DNA from: Lysobacterales bacterium
GTDB lineage: Bacteria > Pseudomonadota > Gammaproteobacteria > Xanthomonadales > Rhodanobacteraceae
Length of the DNA stretch: 64,000 nucleotides
Direction of reading: 5' to 3'
Assembly (NCBI GenBank): GCA_017305135.1
Contig: JAFKNA010000018.1
Location: 1 to 64,000, forward strand
Part shown: positions 43,665 through 51,714 of the stretch, in pieces
Position numbering within the stretch: position 1 is the stretch's first letter
Layout: each line of letters starts with the position of its first letter
The notes under the pieces: generated by a model
Told to the model about the DNA's origin: nothing
The model's input: the letters and a program-made list of their open reading frames with translations, nothing else
Databases searched by the model: none
Made by a program: the position numbers and the translations under genes

Positions 43665-44378
43665 TTAGAATCCAATGAACGTTTGGCGGCGTGAATCGAA
43701 CTGATCGAAGCCTACCTTATTCCCGCCAAAATGGGCTACGTAATCACGTGTCGGACTAGCGAGACCCAAATTGACCGTATCAATTCCACGCCCGAAATTC
43801 GCCAAATTGTCCTTCTGCGAAGTCGGTGCGGCTTCATTGCTGTTTTGAATCCACAGCTTGAAATACCCATCACTCGCACCGCTTGCGCTTGCAGTGGAAA
43901 GGTCGAATTCCACGTGAGCTTCACCAGCCGGCAATGTGGCCGTTCCGCTTTGAACGCTTCCGTCTGCCATGCGGACCTTGTAGTCCAAAGTGCGATTTCC
44001 CACAAAGCTATAAATGTTAAAGCTGACGGCACCACCATTTGCCGACTGGCCAGCGAAGATCTGGACGGCATCTGCGAATGCCTGACCCGTCAAGGTATCA
44101 GCGTTAACGATAAACTGCGCGCGGAACCTAGGTTCAATGGTTGCCTGACTATAAGTGACCGTCGCAGCACCCAAGAAGCTCGCGCCCGCATTGATCGACG
44201 AATCCAAGCGACACTCGGTTGAGTCGTAGCCGGGCGATGCAATTACTGCAGCGCCTTGGTTCTCAAAAACGGATGTCCACGGCGGCACCGGGCTGCTCGG
44301 GCAAGCCGCCGAAGCCGCACCGACGTAGCCGAACGCACCGACCAGGGCGAGCGACAGCACTTTCATCTTGGTATTCAT
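43665..44378 (-). CDS. Small secreted protein of unknown function
   Basis: 237 residues from the ATG at 44378; GGGAGATACC precedes it. Signal peptide about 1-25 (ending AASAA). The mature part is beta-rich (TIEPRFRAQFIVNADTL, AVSFNIYSFVGNRTLDYKVR, AHVEFDLSTASASGASDGYF) and ends in SRRQTFIGF. I do not recognise the family. It lies 29 bases upstream of the second small secreted gene, so the two form a unit with the promoter at 44465-44494 and the terminator at 43080-43112. Base composition is AT-rich compared with flanking genes, which suggests transfer. Confidence 0.75.
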   Translation of the reverse strand: MNTKMKVLSLALVGAFGYVGAASAACPSSPVPPWTSVFENQGAAVIASPGYDSTECRLDSSINAGASFLGAATVTYSQATIEPRFRAQFIVNADTLTGQAFADAVQIFAGQSANGGAVSFNIYSFVGNRTLDYKVRMADGSVQSGTATLPAGEAHVEFDLSTASASGASDGYFKLWIQNSNEAAPTSQKDNLANFGRGIDTVNLGLASPTRDYVAHFGGNKVGFDQFDSRRQTFIGF

Positions 44379-44464
44379 AAGAGGTATCTCCCAGAGTGTC
44401 TCGGGCGGGGTGAGTCCCCGGTGCCCACGGTTGAACAACGGTTAACCAGGCCCGATCCGCGCGG

Positions 44465-44494
44465 ACGATAGTGCAGTACTTAACACCATGTCAA
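44465..44494 (-). promoter_or_regulatory. Sigma-70-type promoter for the small secreted gene pair
   Basis: On the minus strand TTGACA (44494-44489) is followed after 18 bases by TATCGT (44470-44465). The -35 box is a perfect consensus. Transcription would start near 44458, leaving a leader of about 80 bases before the ATG at 44378. Few other places in the window show such a clear -35. Confidence 0.7.
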
Positions 44495-44965
44495 CACGTG
44501 GTCGGACGTGGGCCCGGCTAACCATGCCAGCTTCCTGAAGGGTTGCCCAGTTCCTGCTGCACCCTTCCGGCCATCGGCTCGCGCTTCTGGCCCACGGAGC
44601 AGTAAGACGCATGAACGGACGCGAACCGGACACGTGAGGCGAAATTTCTTCGCGGCAGGGCGGCCGCGGCCTCTGACAAGGCACGACGGGCCTCGCGAAC
44701 GGGCTTCCCCCAGCGGCGGCGGATCGTCCGACGCGCCATCGACGGCGAACTGGAGGCGGACTGTGGCGCACAATACGTGCACCGGCCAGCAGGGGATGGT
44801 CCGGTGGTGGCGAGCAGTGTCATCGGCGAAGGCGTGAGCCGATCTGCGTTTGTCGGGGATGTCGACCCGACCCGCGGTGTTCGGCCACATGCGATCGGTT
44901 GCCGGCCGTCGATCCGAGCGGGCTCCACGGTGGAGGCAGGCGGTTTGGGGTCGAAAGAAGGCGCA
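44495..44965. other. Gene-free stretch, possible decayed toxin region
   Basis: No supported gene on either strand. The DNA right after the broken antitoxin (minus strand, from 44965 leftward) is where a partner toxin gene would be expected; the frame there begins MRLLSTP, faintly like the start of PIN-domain VapC toxins (MRLLLDT), but nothing else matches. I see no other structure. Confidence 0.4.
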
Positions 44966-45207
44966 TCAGACGTCGCCCTTGAACATGGCCTCGATGCGAG
45001 GATCGGGCGCATCGAAGTCCTCGGCAACATGCCGCACCTCCATGGCGTTGGCCGGCTTGCGACGGGTCCTCGTGCGAACCAGCGGCACCAGTCGTGCGCG
45101 CGGGACGCCGCGCCGGGTGATAATGATCTCCTCGCCTTTCGCGGCTCGTTCGACAAGCGCGGAGAGATGGGTTTTGCGTCGTAGATTCTGACTTCGAGTG
45201 CGGACAT
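44966..45207 (-). pseudogene. Frameshifted Phd/YefM-type antitoxin gene
   Basis: From ATG 45207 the frame reads MSALEVRIYDAK and then goes out of phase. If one A is restored in the A run near 45172, the protein continues HLSALVERAAKGEEIIITR, RGVPRARLVPLV and ends FDAPDPRIEAMFKGDV at the stop 44966-44968, a complete prevent-host-death antitoxin of about 80 residues. The length of 242 bases, one short of a multiple of three, agrees. It would bind its own promoter and neutralise a toxin, but no intact toxin gene follows. Confidence 0.85.
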
Positions 45208-45230
45208 GCAGCTATCCCTGCTCGGGAACC

Positions 45231-45375
45231 TCCATTCTCGCGGAAGCGGGACAAGGGCGCAGCCCGCAGAACGCCCGAAGGGCGGCCCCGGAGGGGCGAG
45301 CGCAGCGAGTAATCCAAGTTGCTGTTGTCATGGACGCCCGCTTCCGCGGGCATGACGTCGGGAGATTTGATCAGA
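45231..45375. repeat. Family-B composite palindromic repeat
   Basis: Left end CATTCTCGCGGAAGCGGGAC (about 45233-45252), a GC-rich centre (about 45255-45310), CCAAGTTGC, then ATGGACGCCCGCTTCCGCGG (45330-45349) and GCATGACGTCGGGAGATTTG (45349-45368). Same ends as the copy at 6276-6420 but with compensating changes in the stems and a different centre. Confidence 0.8.
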
Positions 45376-45622
45376 ACCCCCTTGAGTCGGGGCATGGTAG
45401 CCGTGTCGGTCAGGTGGGTCAGGTTGGTCAAACCAGCGGGGCGCGCGGCGGTCCGCCCGTCCGGATTCCTCTCGTTCTCGCCTGGACACGGCGGTGAGGG
45501 AGCCATGCCGGGCGGGCTGCGATTGCGAGCATCGCAACAGGGAATACCCCGTTATTCCGCGTGCATTGACCTCGCCACCTGCGCCACGGAGAATCGCGCC
45601 TCCCCTGCCCCGAGCGCCTGCC

Positions 45623-46366
45623 TTGGCCTCCCCCGAGACCGCCCTTCGTGCCGCCGATTGCCTGGCGGTGATTCCTGCGCGCGACGAAGTCGCGACGGTT
45701 GCGGCCGTGGTGGGCGGCGTGCTGGATACGCTCGGCTGCACGGTGCTGGTGGTGGACGATGGCAGCAGCGACGGCACCGCGGCGGCGGCGCGGGCTGCCG
45801 GGGCGCGGACGCTCACCCTGCCGATCGGGCTTGGCGCCTGGGGCGCGACGCAGGCCGGCATCCGCTACGCGCGGCGCCACGGCTTCGCCAGCGTGATCAC
45901 GCTGGATGCGGACGGCCAGCACGTGCCCGAATCCCTGCTCGCGCTGTTCGGCGCGCAGGCGAGGAGCGGCGCGAACGTGGTCATCGGTACCTGCACCGAG
46001 CGCCTGAGCCGCGCCAAGCGGGTGGCCTGGCATTATCTCCGCCTCCTCACCGGGCTGGCGCTTGCCGACTTCACCTCGGGCCTGCGCCTTTACGATGCCA
46101 ATGCGATCGACATCCTGGCGGGCCCGGCGGCGAGCCTGCTCGACTACCAGGACGTCGGCGTGCTGATGCTGCTCGCCAAGCACGAACTCGCCATTGAGGA
46201 GACGCCGGTGCCCATGTTGCCGCGCAAGGCCGGGCATTCGCGCGTGTTCGCGTCGTGGCCGGTGGTGCTGCGCTACCTCGTGCATACGACGGTGATCTGC
46301 ATTGCGCAGATCGATGCGGGCCGGCGGCACGCCTCCGCGGCCGGGCGGGAACGCCACGCATGCTGA
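45623..46366 (+). CDS. Family-2 glycosyltransferase (dolichyl-phosphate-mannose synthase-like)
   Basis: About 247 residues from a TTG at 45623, chosen because the GT2 fold starts a few residues later (CLAVIPARDEVATVAAVV); the open frame extends upstream to a GTG at 45494 but has no typical signal. VLVVDDGSSDGTA, ITLDADGQHVPESL and a later GLRLYDANAID are GT2 elements: nucleotide-sugar binding, DxD metal site and acceptor region. There is no C-terminal membrane domain. The DUF2304 gene overlaps its end and a GT4 follows; such GT2-DUF2304 pairs are common in surface-glycan loci. The sugar is unknown. Confidence 0.82.
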   Translation: MASPETALRAADCLAVIPARDEVATVAAVVGGVLDTLGCTVLVVDDGSSDGTAAAARAAGARTLTLPIGLGAWGATQAGIRYARRHGFASVITLDADGQHVPESLLALFGAQARSGANVVIGTCTERLSRAKRVAWHYLRLLTGLALADFTSGLRLYDANAIDILAGPAASLLDYQDVGVLMLLAKHELAIEETPVPMLPRKAGHSRVFASWPVVLRYLVHTTVICIAQIDAGRRHASAAGRERHAC

Positions 46367-46740
46367 CCGGGCAGATCACCGCCGCGGTGCTGGGCATCGG
46401 CCTCACCGCGGCCATCCTGTTCCTGGTGCGCCGGGACCACATGCACGGACCCTACGCGCTGTGGTGGTTCGCGGTGGCCGCAGCGACCTTCGTGCTTGGC
46501 GTCTTCCCGCACGTGGTGGTGTGGCTCGGCGACCTCACCGGCATCTTCTACGCACCGGTGCTGCCGATCATCGTCGGCCTGTCGCTGGTGCTGATCCGCC
46601 TGTTGAAGCTCGACGTGGATCGCTCGCGGCAGGAACGGCGCATGCGCCGCCTGACCCAGAAGCTCGCCATCCTGGAGCAGGAAATCGAGCGCCTCGGGGG
46701 TCGCCCGCCGATGTCCGACGACGATGATGGAGAGGCCTGA
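46360..46740 (+). CDS. DUF2304 membrane protein
   Basis: 126 residues from ATG 46360, overlapping the GT2 stop by seven bases. Three hydrophobic segments (about 5-22, 32-50, 62-80) are followed by a charged helix RSRQERRMRRLTQKLAILEQ that may form a coiled coil. This is the DUF2304 pattern, small membrane proteins usually encoded next to GT2 enzymes. It probably anchors or assists the glycosyltransferase at the inner membrane; that is inferred from neighbourhoods. Confidence 0.85.
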   Translation: MLTGQITAAVLGIGLTAAILFLVRRDHMHGPYALWWFAVAAATFVLGVFPHVVVWLGDLTGIFYAPVLPIIVGLSLVLIRLLKLDVDRSRQERRMRRLTQKLAILEQEIERLGGRPPMSDDDDGEA

Positions 46741-46794
46741 CGCCTCCGCCCTGCCGTGCCCGCCACGGGCTCCGGCGGGGTGCGGCGGACCGGG

Positions 46795-47961
46795 ATGAGC
46801 GCGATGCGCATCCTGCACCTTGGCAAGTACTACGCGCCGGAGCGCGGCGGCATCGAGCGCTATACCGAGGCGCTGGCGGAAGCCTGCGTGAGATCGGGCG
46901 ACGCGGTGGCCGCGCTGGTGCACCAGCGGCCGGGACGCTGGCGCGGCACCGTCGAGCACCTCGGAGGAGTGGAAGTCCGCCGCGCGGGCTGCCTCGCCGC
47001 TCCGCTCTATACGCCGCTCAGCCCGACGTTTCCGCTCGCGCTCGGTGGCGCCCTGGACGCTTTCCAGCCCGACATCCTGCACCTGCATTTCCCCAATCCC
47101 TCCTGCTTCGCGGCGCTCGCAAGCCCGGCCGCGCGGCATCGGCCGTGGATCGTCCACTGGCATGCCGACGTGCCACCGGACGGGCCGGACTGGCGCCTGC
47201 GCGCGGCCTACCGGCTGTACCGCCCGTTCGAACAGGCGGTGCTGCGGCGGGCGGGCGCCATCGTCGCCACCTCCACGGCCTATCTCGATGCCAGCGTCGC
47301 CCTGCGGCCTTGGCGGGCCAAGGTCGAGGTGATTCCGCTCGGCATCGGGCCGGCCGCATTGGACGCAGCAGCGACCGATGCCGCGCCGCGCTGGCCGCCG
47401 GGCACGGGCCTGCGCCTGCTCGCCGTCGGCCGCCTCAGCCATTACAAGGGCTTCGGCGTGCTGCTGCAGGCGCTGGCGCAACTGCCGCACGCGCGGCTGC
47501 TGCTGGTCGGAAGCGGCGAATGCGAGGCGGCCCTCCACGCCCAGGCGGCGGAGCTTGGATTGGGGCACCGGGTCGAATTCGCAGGCAGCCTCGACGATGG
47601 CGCCCTGCACGCCGCCTATGCCGCAGCGGATGCCTTCGTGCTGCCCTCGCTCGACCGCAGCGAGGCCTTCGGCATGGTGCTGCTGGAAGCGATGCGCGCG
47701 GGCCTGCCGATCGTCGCCAGCCGGATCCCCGGTTCCGGAGTCGGTGAAGTGGTCGCCGACGGGGGCAGCGGGCTCCTGGCACCACCCGGCGACGCCGCTG
47801 CACTCGCCAGCCGCATTGGCGAACTGGACGACCCGCAGCTTCGCGCAGGCCTCGGCCAGGTCGGCTTCGCGCGCTGGCAGGCGAATTACACCCTGGAGCG
47901 CTCGGCCGCCGCATTCCGCACCTTGTACCAGCGCGTCCTCGCCAGCGATACGACGGCCTGA
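46795..47961 (+). CDS. Family-4 glycosyltransferase
   Basis: 388 residues. GT-B fold with N-terminal MRILHLGKYYAPERGGIERY, typical of GT4 enzymes that act on lipid-linked or polysaccharide acceptors, HWHADVPPDG and a C-terminal nucleotide-sugar domain with LLAVGRLSHYKGFGVLLQAL, LVGSGECEAAL and the E-x7-E region SEAFGMVLLEAMRAGLPIV. ATG 46795 or 46804 could be the start. Third gene of the GT2-DUF2304-GT4 unit. It is convergent with the membrane cluster at 48138-54419, and a family-C repeat lies between. Confidence 0.9.
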   Translation: MSAMRILHLGKYYAPERGGIERYTEALAEACVRSGDAVAALVHQRPGRWRGTVEHLGGVEVRRAGCLAAPLYTPLSPTFPLALGGALDAFQPDILHLHFPNPSCFAALASPAARHRPWIVHWHADVPPDGPDWRLRAAYRLYRPFEQAVLRRAGAIVATSTAYLDASVALRPWRAKVEVIPLGIGPAALDAAATDAAPRWPPGTGLRLLAVGRLSHYKGFGVLLQALAQLPHARLLLVGSGECEAALHAQAAELGLGHRVEFAGSLDDGALHAAYAAADAFVLPSLDRSEAFGMVLLEAMRAGLPIVASRIPGSGVGEVVADGGSGLLAPPGDAAALASRIGELDDPQLRAGLGQVGFARWQANYTLERSAAAFRTLYQRVLASDTTA

Positions 47962-47980
47962 CCCGCGCCCGCGAAAGCCG

Positions 47981-48110
47981 GATGCAGGAGCGATCCCGGT
48001 CGCGACCGGGCCTCGCCGCACTGCAACCCCGGTCGCGCACAGGGTACGCTCCTACGACAAGCGTCGTGCAGGAGCGCACCCTATGCGCGACCCACGCATC
48101 CCACGAACCT
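47981..48110. repeat. Family-C repeat cluster
   Basis: Three units: GCAGGAGCGATCCCGGTCGC (about 47984-48003), GGTCGCGCACAGGGTACGCT (about 48033-48052) and GCAGGAGCGCACCCTATGCG (about 48067-48086) with facing orientation of neighbours. They fill the gap between the convergent glycan genes. Confidence 0.78.
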
Positions 48111-48137
48111 GACGACCGATCAGTTGCGATCCGTGTC

Positions 48138-49595
48138 CTAGAACGCGCTGCCTGCATCGTGCGGCAGGTGCGGAGCCGGCGCCACGCGGCCGGCCTCGGT
48201 TGCCGCGCCGCGCAGCAGGACGGCGAGGAACACGAACACGCCGGGCACCACCTGCAGGATCAGCCGGTTGACGCTGGTGAAATCCTCGGCCCAGGCGGCG
48301 GCGCTGGTCATGAAGAACAACACGAACAGCGCCGCCACCTGCAGCAGCACGAACAGGCCGAGCAGGCGCGCGGCCGCGCTGCGGCGCAAGGCGTCCAGCC
48401 GCAGCAGCACCACGACCGGCAGGAGATACCAGAGAAGGTGCCAGTTCGGCAGGGTGAAGAGGCTGGCGAGCATGGCCGCGCCGACCGGATGCCACTGCAT
48501 GACGTAGGTGGCGACGCCCGGGATGTCGATGCGGCCCCAGGCGATGCGGATGCCGCCCACGCCCGGCACCGGCAGCGTGAATCCGCCCAGCGCAAGCCCC
48601 GCCAGGACCAGCAGGGCGGCCACGCCGAGCGTGCCCCAGCGCCAGCGCGGCGGCAGCCGCTCCAACAGCACGAGCAGCCCGAAGCAGAGCAGCCAGATCG
48701 CCCCGTCGAGCTTGATCGCCGGCAGGCAGGCGGCGAGCAGCACGGCCAGAAGCCACTGGCCCGGGCCGCGGAACACGAGCCAGCGGGCCCAGGCCAGCAG
48801 GGCGAGGCCGAGCACCACGCCCACCCAGAGATCCGCGTAGCCCGCCAGCGCGACGTGCGCGTCGATCAGCGGCAGCGAGACCAGCGCGTACACCAGCGCC
48901 ATGGCCATCCACGGCGCGAGGCCAAAGGCCCGCGCCTGCCCGTAGAGTGCCGCCGCGAACGCGGCCAGCGCTCCTGCCCAGGCCAGGTTGACCAGCGGTT
49001 CGTTCCAGCCGCCGGCGCCGCTGGCGAACCATACCTCGATCCACGCCAGCAGCTCCGGATAGTTCCAGGCCAGCATGGTGCGCTCGGGCGCCGGCGCGGA
49101 GGCGAGCCAGTCCACCATCGGCACGTAGTCGTCGGCGTGCCCGAGCAGGATCCAGCTCTTCGGCCGCACCGCCCAGGCCGACCAGGCGTCCCACGCGAAC
49201 AGCGGACGGAGCGCCGCCTCGTCGACCAGCACGGCGAGGCGGAGCAGCACCAGGGCAAGAAGCAGCCAACCGAGCGCGCGCCAGCCAAGGCCGGCGCGTA
49301 CAGGCACGGGATCCGGCACGCACGGGCGTGATCGCCACAAGCGAAGCCCGGCGCCGAGCCAGGCCAGCACGCCGACCCCGGCCAGCCAGGGCCCCACCCG
49401 CCCGACCGCATTGACCGGATATTCCCGCGCCAGCACGCCGGCGGCCAGCGCGGCCAGCAGGATGCCGACGATCCAGCCGCCACCGAGGCTGGCCAACACG
49501 TCGCCGCTCCGGCGTTGCGGCGCATGCAGCAGCCACCAGATGCCGCAACCGGCGAACAGCGGCAGCAGCCAGGCCGTGGCGTATTCAATCGTCAT
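48138..49595 (-). CDS. GT-C-like polytopic membrane protein (module protein A, copy 1)
   Basis: 485 residues with about 11-12 membrane helices. After helix 3 it has an external loop LFAWDAWSAWAVRPKSWI, and later NYPELLAWIEVW, DAHVALAGYADLW, LPAIKLDGAIWLL, LPNWHLLWYLL and VNRLILQVVPGVFVFL. An acidic residue in the first large loop and many Trp/Arg in the outer loops are typical of GT-C glycosyltransferases that use polyprenyl-phosphate sugars. The same motifs recur in the protein at 51715, a paralogue. Start at ATG 49595, inside the last codons of the upstream gene (11-base overlap), so translation is coupled. Confidence 0.72.
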   Translation of the reverse strand: MTIEYATAWLLPLFAGCGIWWLLHAPQRRSGDVLASLGGGWIVGILLAALAAGVLAREYPVNAVGRVGPWLAGVGVLAWLGAGLRLWRSRPCVPDPVPVRAGLGWRALGWLLLALVLLRLAVLVDEAALRPLFAWDAWSAWAVRPKSWILLGHADDYVPMVDWLASAPAPERTMLAWNYPELLAWIEVWFASGAGGWNEPLVNLAWAGALAAFAAALYGQARAFGLAPWMAMALVYALVSLPLIDAHVALAGYADLWVGVVLGLALLAWARWLVFRGPGQWLLAVLLAACLPAIKLDGAIWLLCFGLLVLLERLPPRWRWGTLGVAALLVLAGLALGGFTLPVPGVGGIRIAWGRIDIPGVATYVMQWHPVGAAMLASLFTLPNWHLLWYLLPVVVLLRLDALRRSAAARLLGLFVLLQVAALFVLFFMTSAAAWAEDFTSVNRLILQVVPGVFVFLAVLLRGAATEAGRVAPAPHLPHDAGSAF

Positions 49596-50799
49596 GGCGG
49601 TACCTGAACACAACCAGCGGCTCCGCCTCGAACCCCTCCGCCATCACCACGTCGGCATCCGCGCGCAGGCGCGTGCTGTGCGCGAGCAGCCGCCGCAGCG
49701 CGGGATTCCGGCGCCACGCATCCGACTGGTAGAAGACGATGACGCTGCCGTCGGGAATCGAGTGGGCATGCGGCAATGCCGCCGCCAGCAGGCCCACGTT
49801 GAGCGGCAGCATGTGCCATTCCAGGCGCAGCGTCTCGTAGCCGTTGCCGCCCTGCACCAGGATGCGGGTGCCGGGCGGCTCGCCCTCGAGCAGGGCCTTC
49901 AGCTCGTCGGCCGCGCGCAGGATGTCGCTGTCGCCGACCAGGCGCGAGCGCGCCGGCCAGTCCGCGGCGTCGGCGTACAGCACGCGAGCGGCGAGCAGGC
50001 GCTGGCCGAGGCTCCATTGCCAGCGCAGGTCGAGCCCCAGCCAGGCCATTCCCGCCACGACCGCCAGCGCCAGCCCGAGCTGCCGGCCGCGCAGGCGCAG
50101 CAGCACGGCCGCCCAGCCGAGCGCGACCAGGATGGCCAGCGCCGCGCACACCACCATCGACTGCGAGTGCGCGGCCCGGTTCTCCCGCCCCAGCGCGTGC
50201 ACCGAACGCTGGCTCCACGGCCAACCGCCGAGCCATTCGTCACCGAGCGCCGCCAGGCTGCCGCGCCACGACGGCGACCAGAGCTCGGCCGAGACCAGTT
50301 CGAACGGCCGGAAACCGAGCTCCGCCGGCACGTTGTGGGCGGTGGCGAACTGGGCGAAGCCGATCTCGACCAACTCGCCGTGCCAGGCGGCCACCCGGGA
50401 GAGATCGACTGTCCCGGTGCCGCCGCCCGGCCATGGCAGCCCGAGGGTGCGCACGTCGTCCGGGCGCTCGGCAGTGCGGAACACCAGCGACAGTTCCAGG
50501 GTGCGCGGGAAATCCCTGAAGCGGTAGCGCAGGACGGGGAAGCGGGAGGCATCGAGGCCCGGCACCTGGGTGACCTGCAGCGCGGAATGATCCTCGCCGG
50601 CCGCTTCCACCTGCAATTGCTGTCCCTCGCGCGTGGCGCGCCCGAAGGCCGGCTGGAAACGACTGCCGGGGAACACCCGCTCGTGCGCGGGAAGCGGCGG
50701 ACCGCGCCATTCCGCGCCCGATGCCCACAGCAGCAGGACCAGCAGGCTCGTCGCCAGTGCAAGCACGAATGCGGGCAGGCGCCAGGCAGCCCTGCTCAT
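49585..50799 (-). CDS. Membrane-anchored protein, module protein B, copy 1
   Basis: 404 residues, not recognised. One N-terminal membrane helix (about 8-28), then an external beta-rich domain of about 190 residues (LRYRFRDFPRTLELSLVFRT, VAAWHGELVEIGFAQFA, ELWSPSWRGSLAALGDEW), two to three membrane helices (about 210-265) and a C-terminal domain with RILVQGGNGYETL and EWHMLPLNVGLL. The same order and several identical segments occur in the protein at 53148. Start ATG 50799 overlaps the DUF455 stop (ATGA), end overlaps gene A by 11 bases. The external domain might bind carbohydrate or lipid, as a guess. Confidence 0.68.
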   Translation of the reverse strand: MSRAAWRLPAFVLALATSLLVLLLWASGAEWRGPPLPAHERVFPGSRFQPAFGRATREGQQLQVEAAGEDHSALQVTQVPGLDASRFPVLRYRFRDFPRTLELSLVFRTAERPDDVRTLGLPWPGGGTGTVDLSRVAAWHGELVEIGFAQFATAHNVPAELGFRPFELVSAELWSPSWRGSLAALGDEWLGGWPWSQRSVHALGRENRAAHSQSMVVCAALAILVALGWAAVLLRLRGRQLGLALAVVAGMAWLGLDLRWQWSLGQRLLAARVLYADAADWPARSRLVGDSDILRAADELKALLEGEPPGTRILVQGGNGYETLRLEWHMLPLNVGLLAAALPHAHSIPDGSVIVFYQSDAWRRNPALRRLLAHSTRLRADADVVMAEGFEAEPLVVFRYRHDD

Positions 50800-51614
50800 G
50801 CGGCCATCCGCTCCAGCGCGTCCAGCTCGTCGCGGCTGAAGCCCGCGGCCAGTCGCGCGTCGATGTTGAACGGCCCCCGCAGCGCTCCGACCGCATGTGT
50901 GGCGATGAGGTCGCGGAAGGCCGCTGCCGGATCGCGTTCCTCGCGCCGGCAACACCAGGCGAACCAGCGCGAGCCGGCCGCGACGTGCGGCACTTCCTCG
51001 ACGAGGATGCGTTCGAGGATGGCGACGGTGGCGCCATCGCCCACCGCGCAAAGGCGCGCGATCATCCCTGGCGTGACGTCGAGGCCGCGCGCCTCCAGCA
51101 CGCGTGGCACCAGCGCCATGCGCGCGAGGCATGAATCGGCGGTCCTGGCGGCCATTTCCCACAGGCCGTTGTGCGCGTCGAAATCGCCGTAGGCATGGCC
51201 AAGCTCCGCAAGGCGGCGCTCCAGCCAGCCGAAATGCCGCGCCTCGTCGACGGCGACGCCGATCCAGTCGCGGTAGTACGCGGGCGGCATGTCGCGAAAG
51301 CGGTACACGGCATCCCAGGCGAGGTTGATGGCGTTGAACTCGATGTGCGCCACCGCATGGACCAGCGCGGCGCGGCCTTCGGCGCTGCCGAGCCCGCGTT
51401 GGGCCAGTTCGCGCGGGCGTACCAGGCGCGGCCGCGCCGGGCGCCCGGGTTCGGCGATCGCCATCACCGGCGCCGCCGCAGCGGCGATATGCAGGCGGCC
51501 GTCGTCGAATGCCGCTGCGGTTTCCCGGGTCAAGGCGACCTTCTCGGCAGGCCGCTCGCTCCGCAGGCAATGCAGCGCGGCGTCGAAGAGGCTGTCGGTG
51601 GCGTCGTGTGCCAT
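50796..51614 (-). CDS. DUF455 ferritin-like family protein
   Basis: 272 residues from ATG 51614; an in-frame extension to 51671 lacks support. The helical ferritin-like pattern of DUF455 is clear: AHIEFNAINLAWDAVYRFRD, then VDEARHFGWLERRLAELGHA with the E-x-x-H di-iron-type ligands, and later EVPHVAAGSRWF. The family is widespread and uncharacterised; a di-iron site is likely. Its stop overlaps the start of protein B by four bases, and A' of the second module ends 100 bases upstream. Its place inside the duplicated glycan-like module is unexpected. Confidence 0.88.
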   Translation of the reverse strand: MAHDATDSLFDAALHCLRSERPAEKVALTRETAAAFDDGRLHIAAAAAPVMAIAEPGRPARPRLVRPRELAQRGLGSAEGRAALVHAVAHIEFNAINLAWDAVYRFRDMPPAYYRDWIGVAVDEARHFGWLERRLAELGHAYGDFDAHNGLWEMAARTADSCLARMALVPRVLEARGLDVTPGMIARLCAVGDGATVAILERILVEEVPHVAAGSRWFAWCCRREERDPAAAFRDLIATHAVGALRGPFNIDARLAAGFSRDELDALERMAA

Positions 51615-51714
51615 GCTGCTCCAGAACCATTCGCCGGAAGCGCGGCCGCTCTCGCGGCGCGCGGCCGGCAATTATCCACGACCAGCGCGGCCGCGACGGG
51701 TACGCAGGCCACAA

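Noticed and set aside
44819-44965. VapC-type toxin downstream of the broken phd gene
   Set aside because: The frame begins MRLLSTP, similar to MRLLLDT, but the acidic PIN residues and the rest of the fold are absent.
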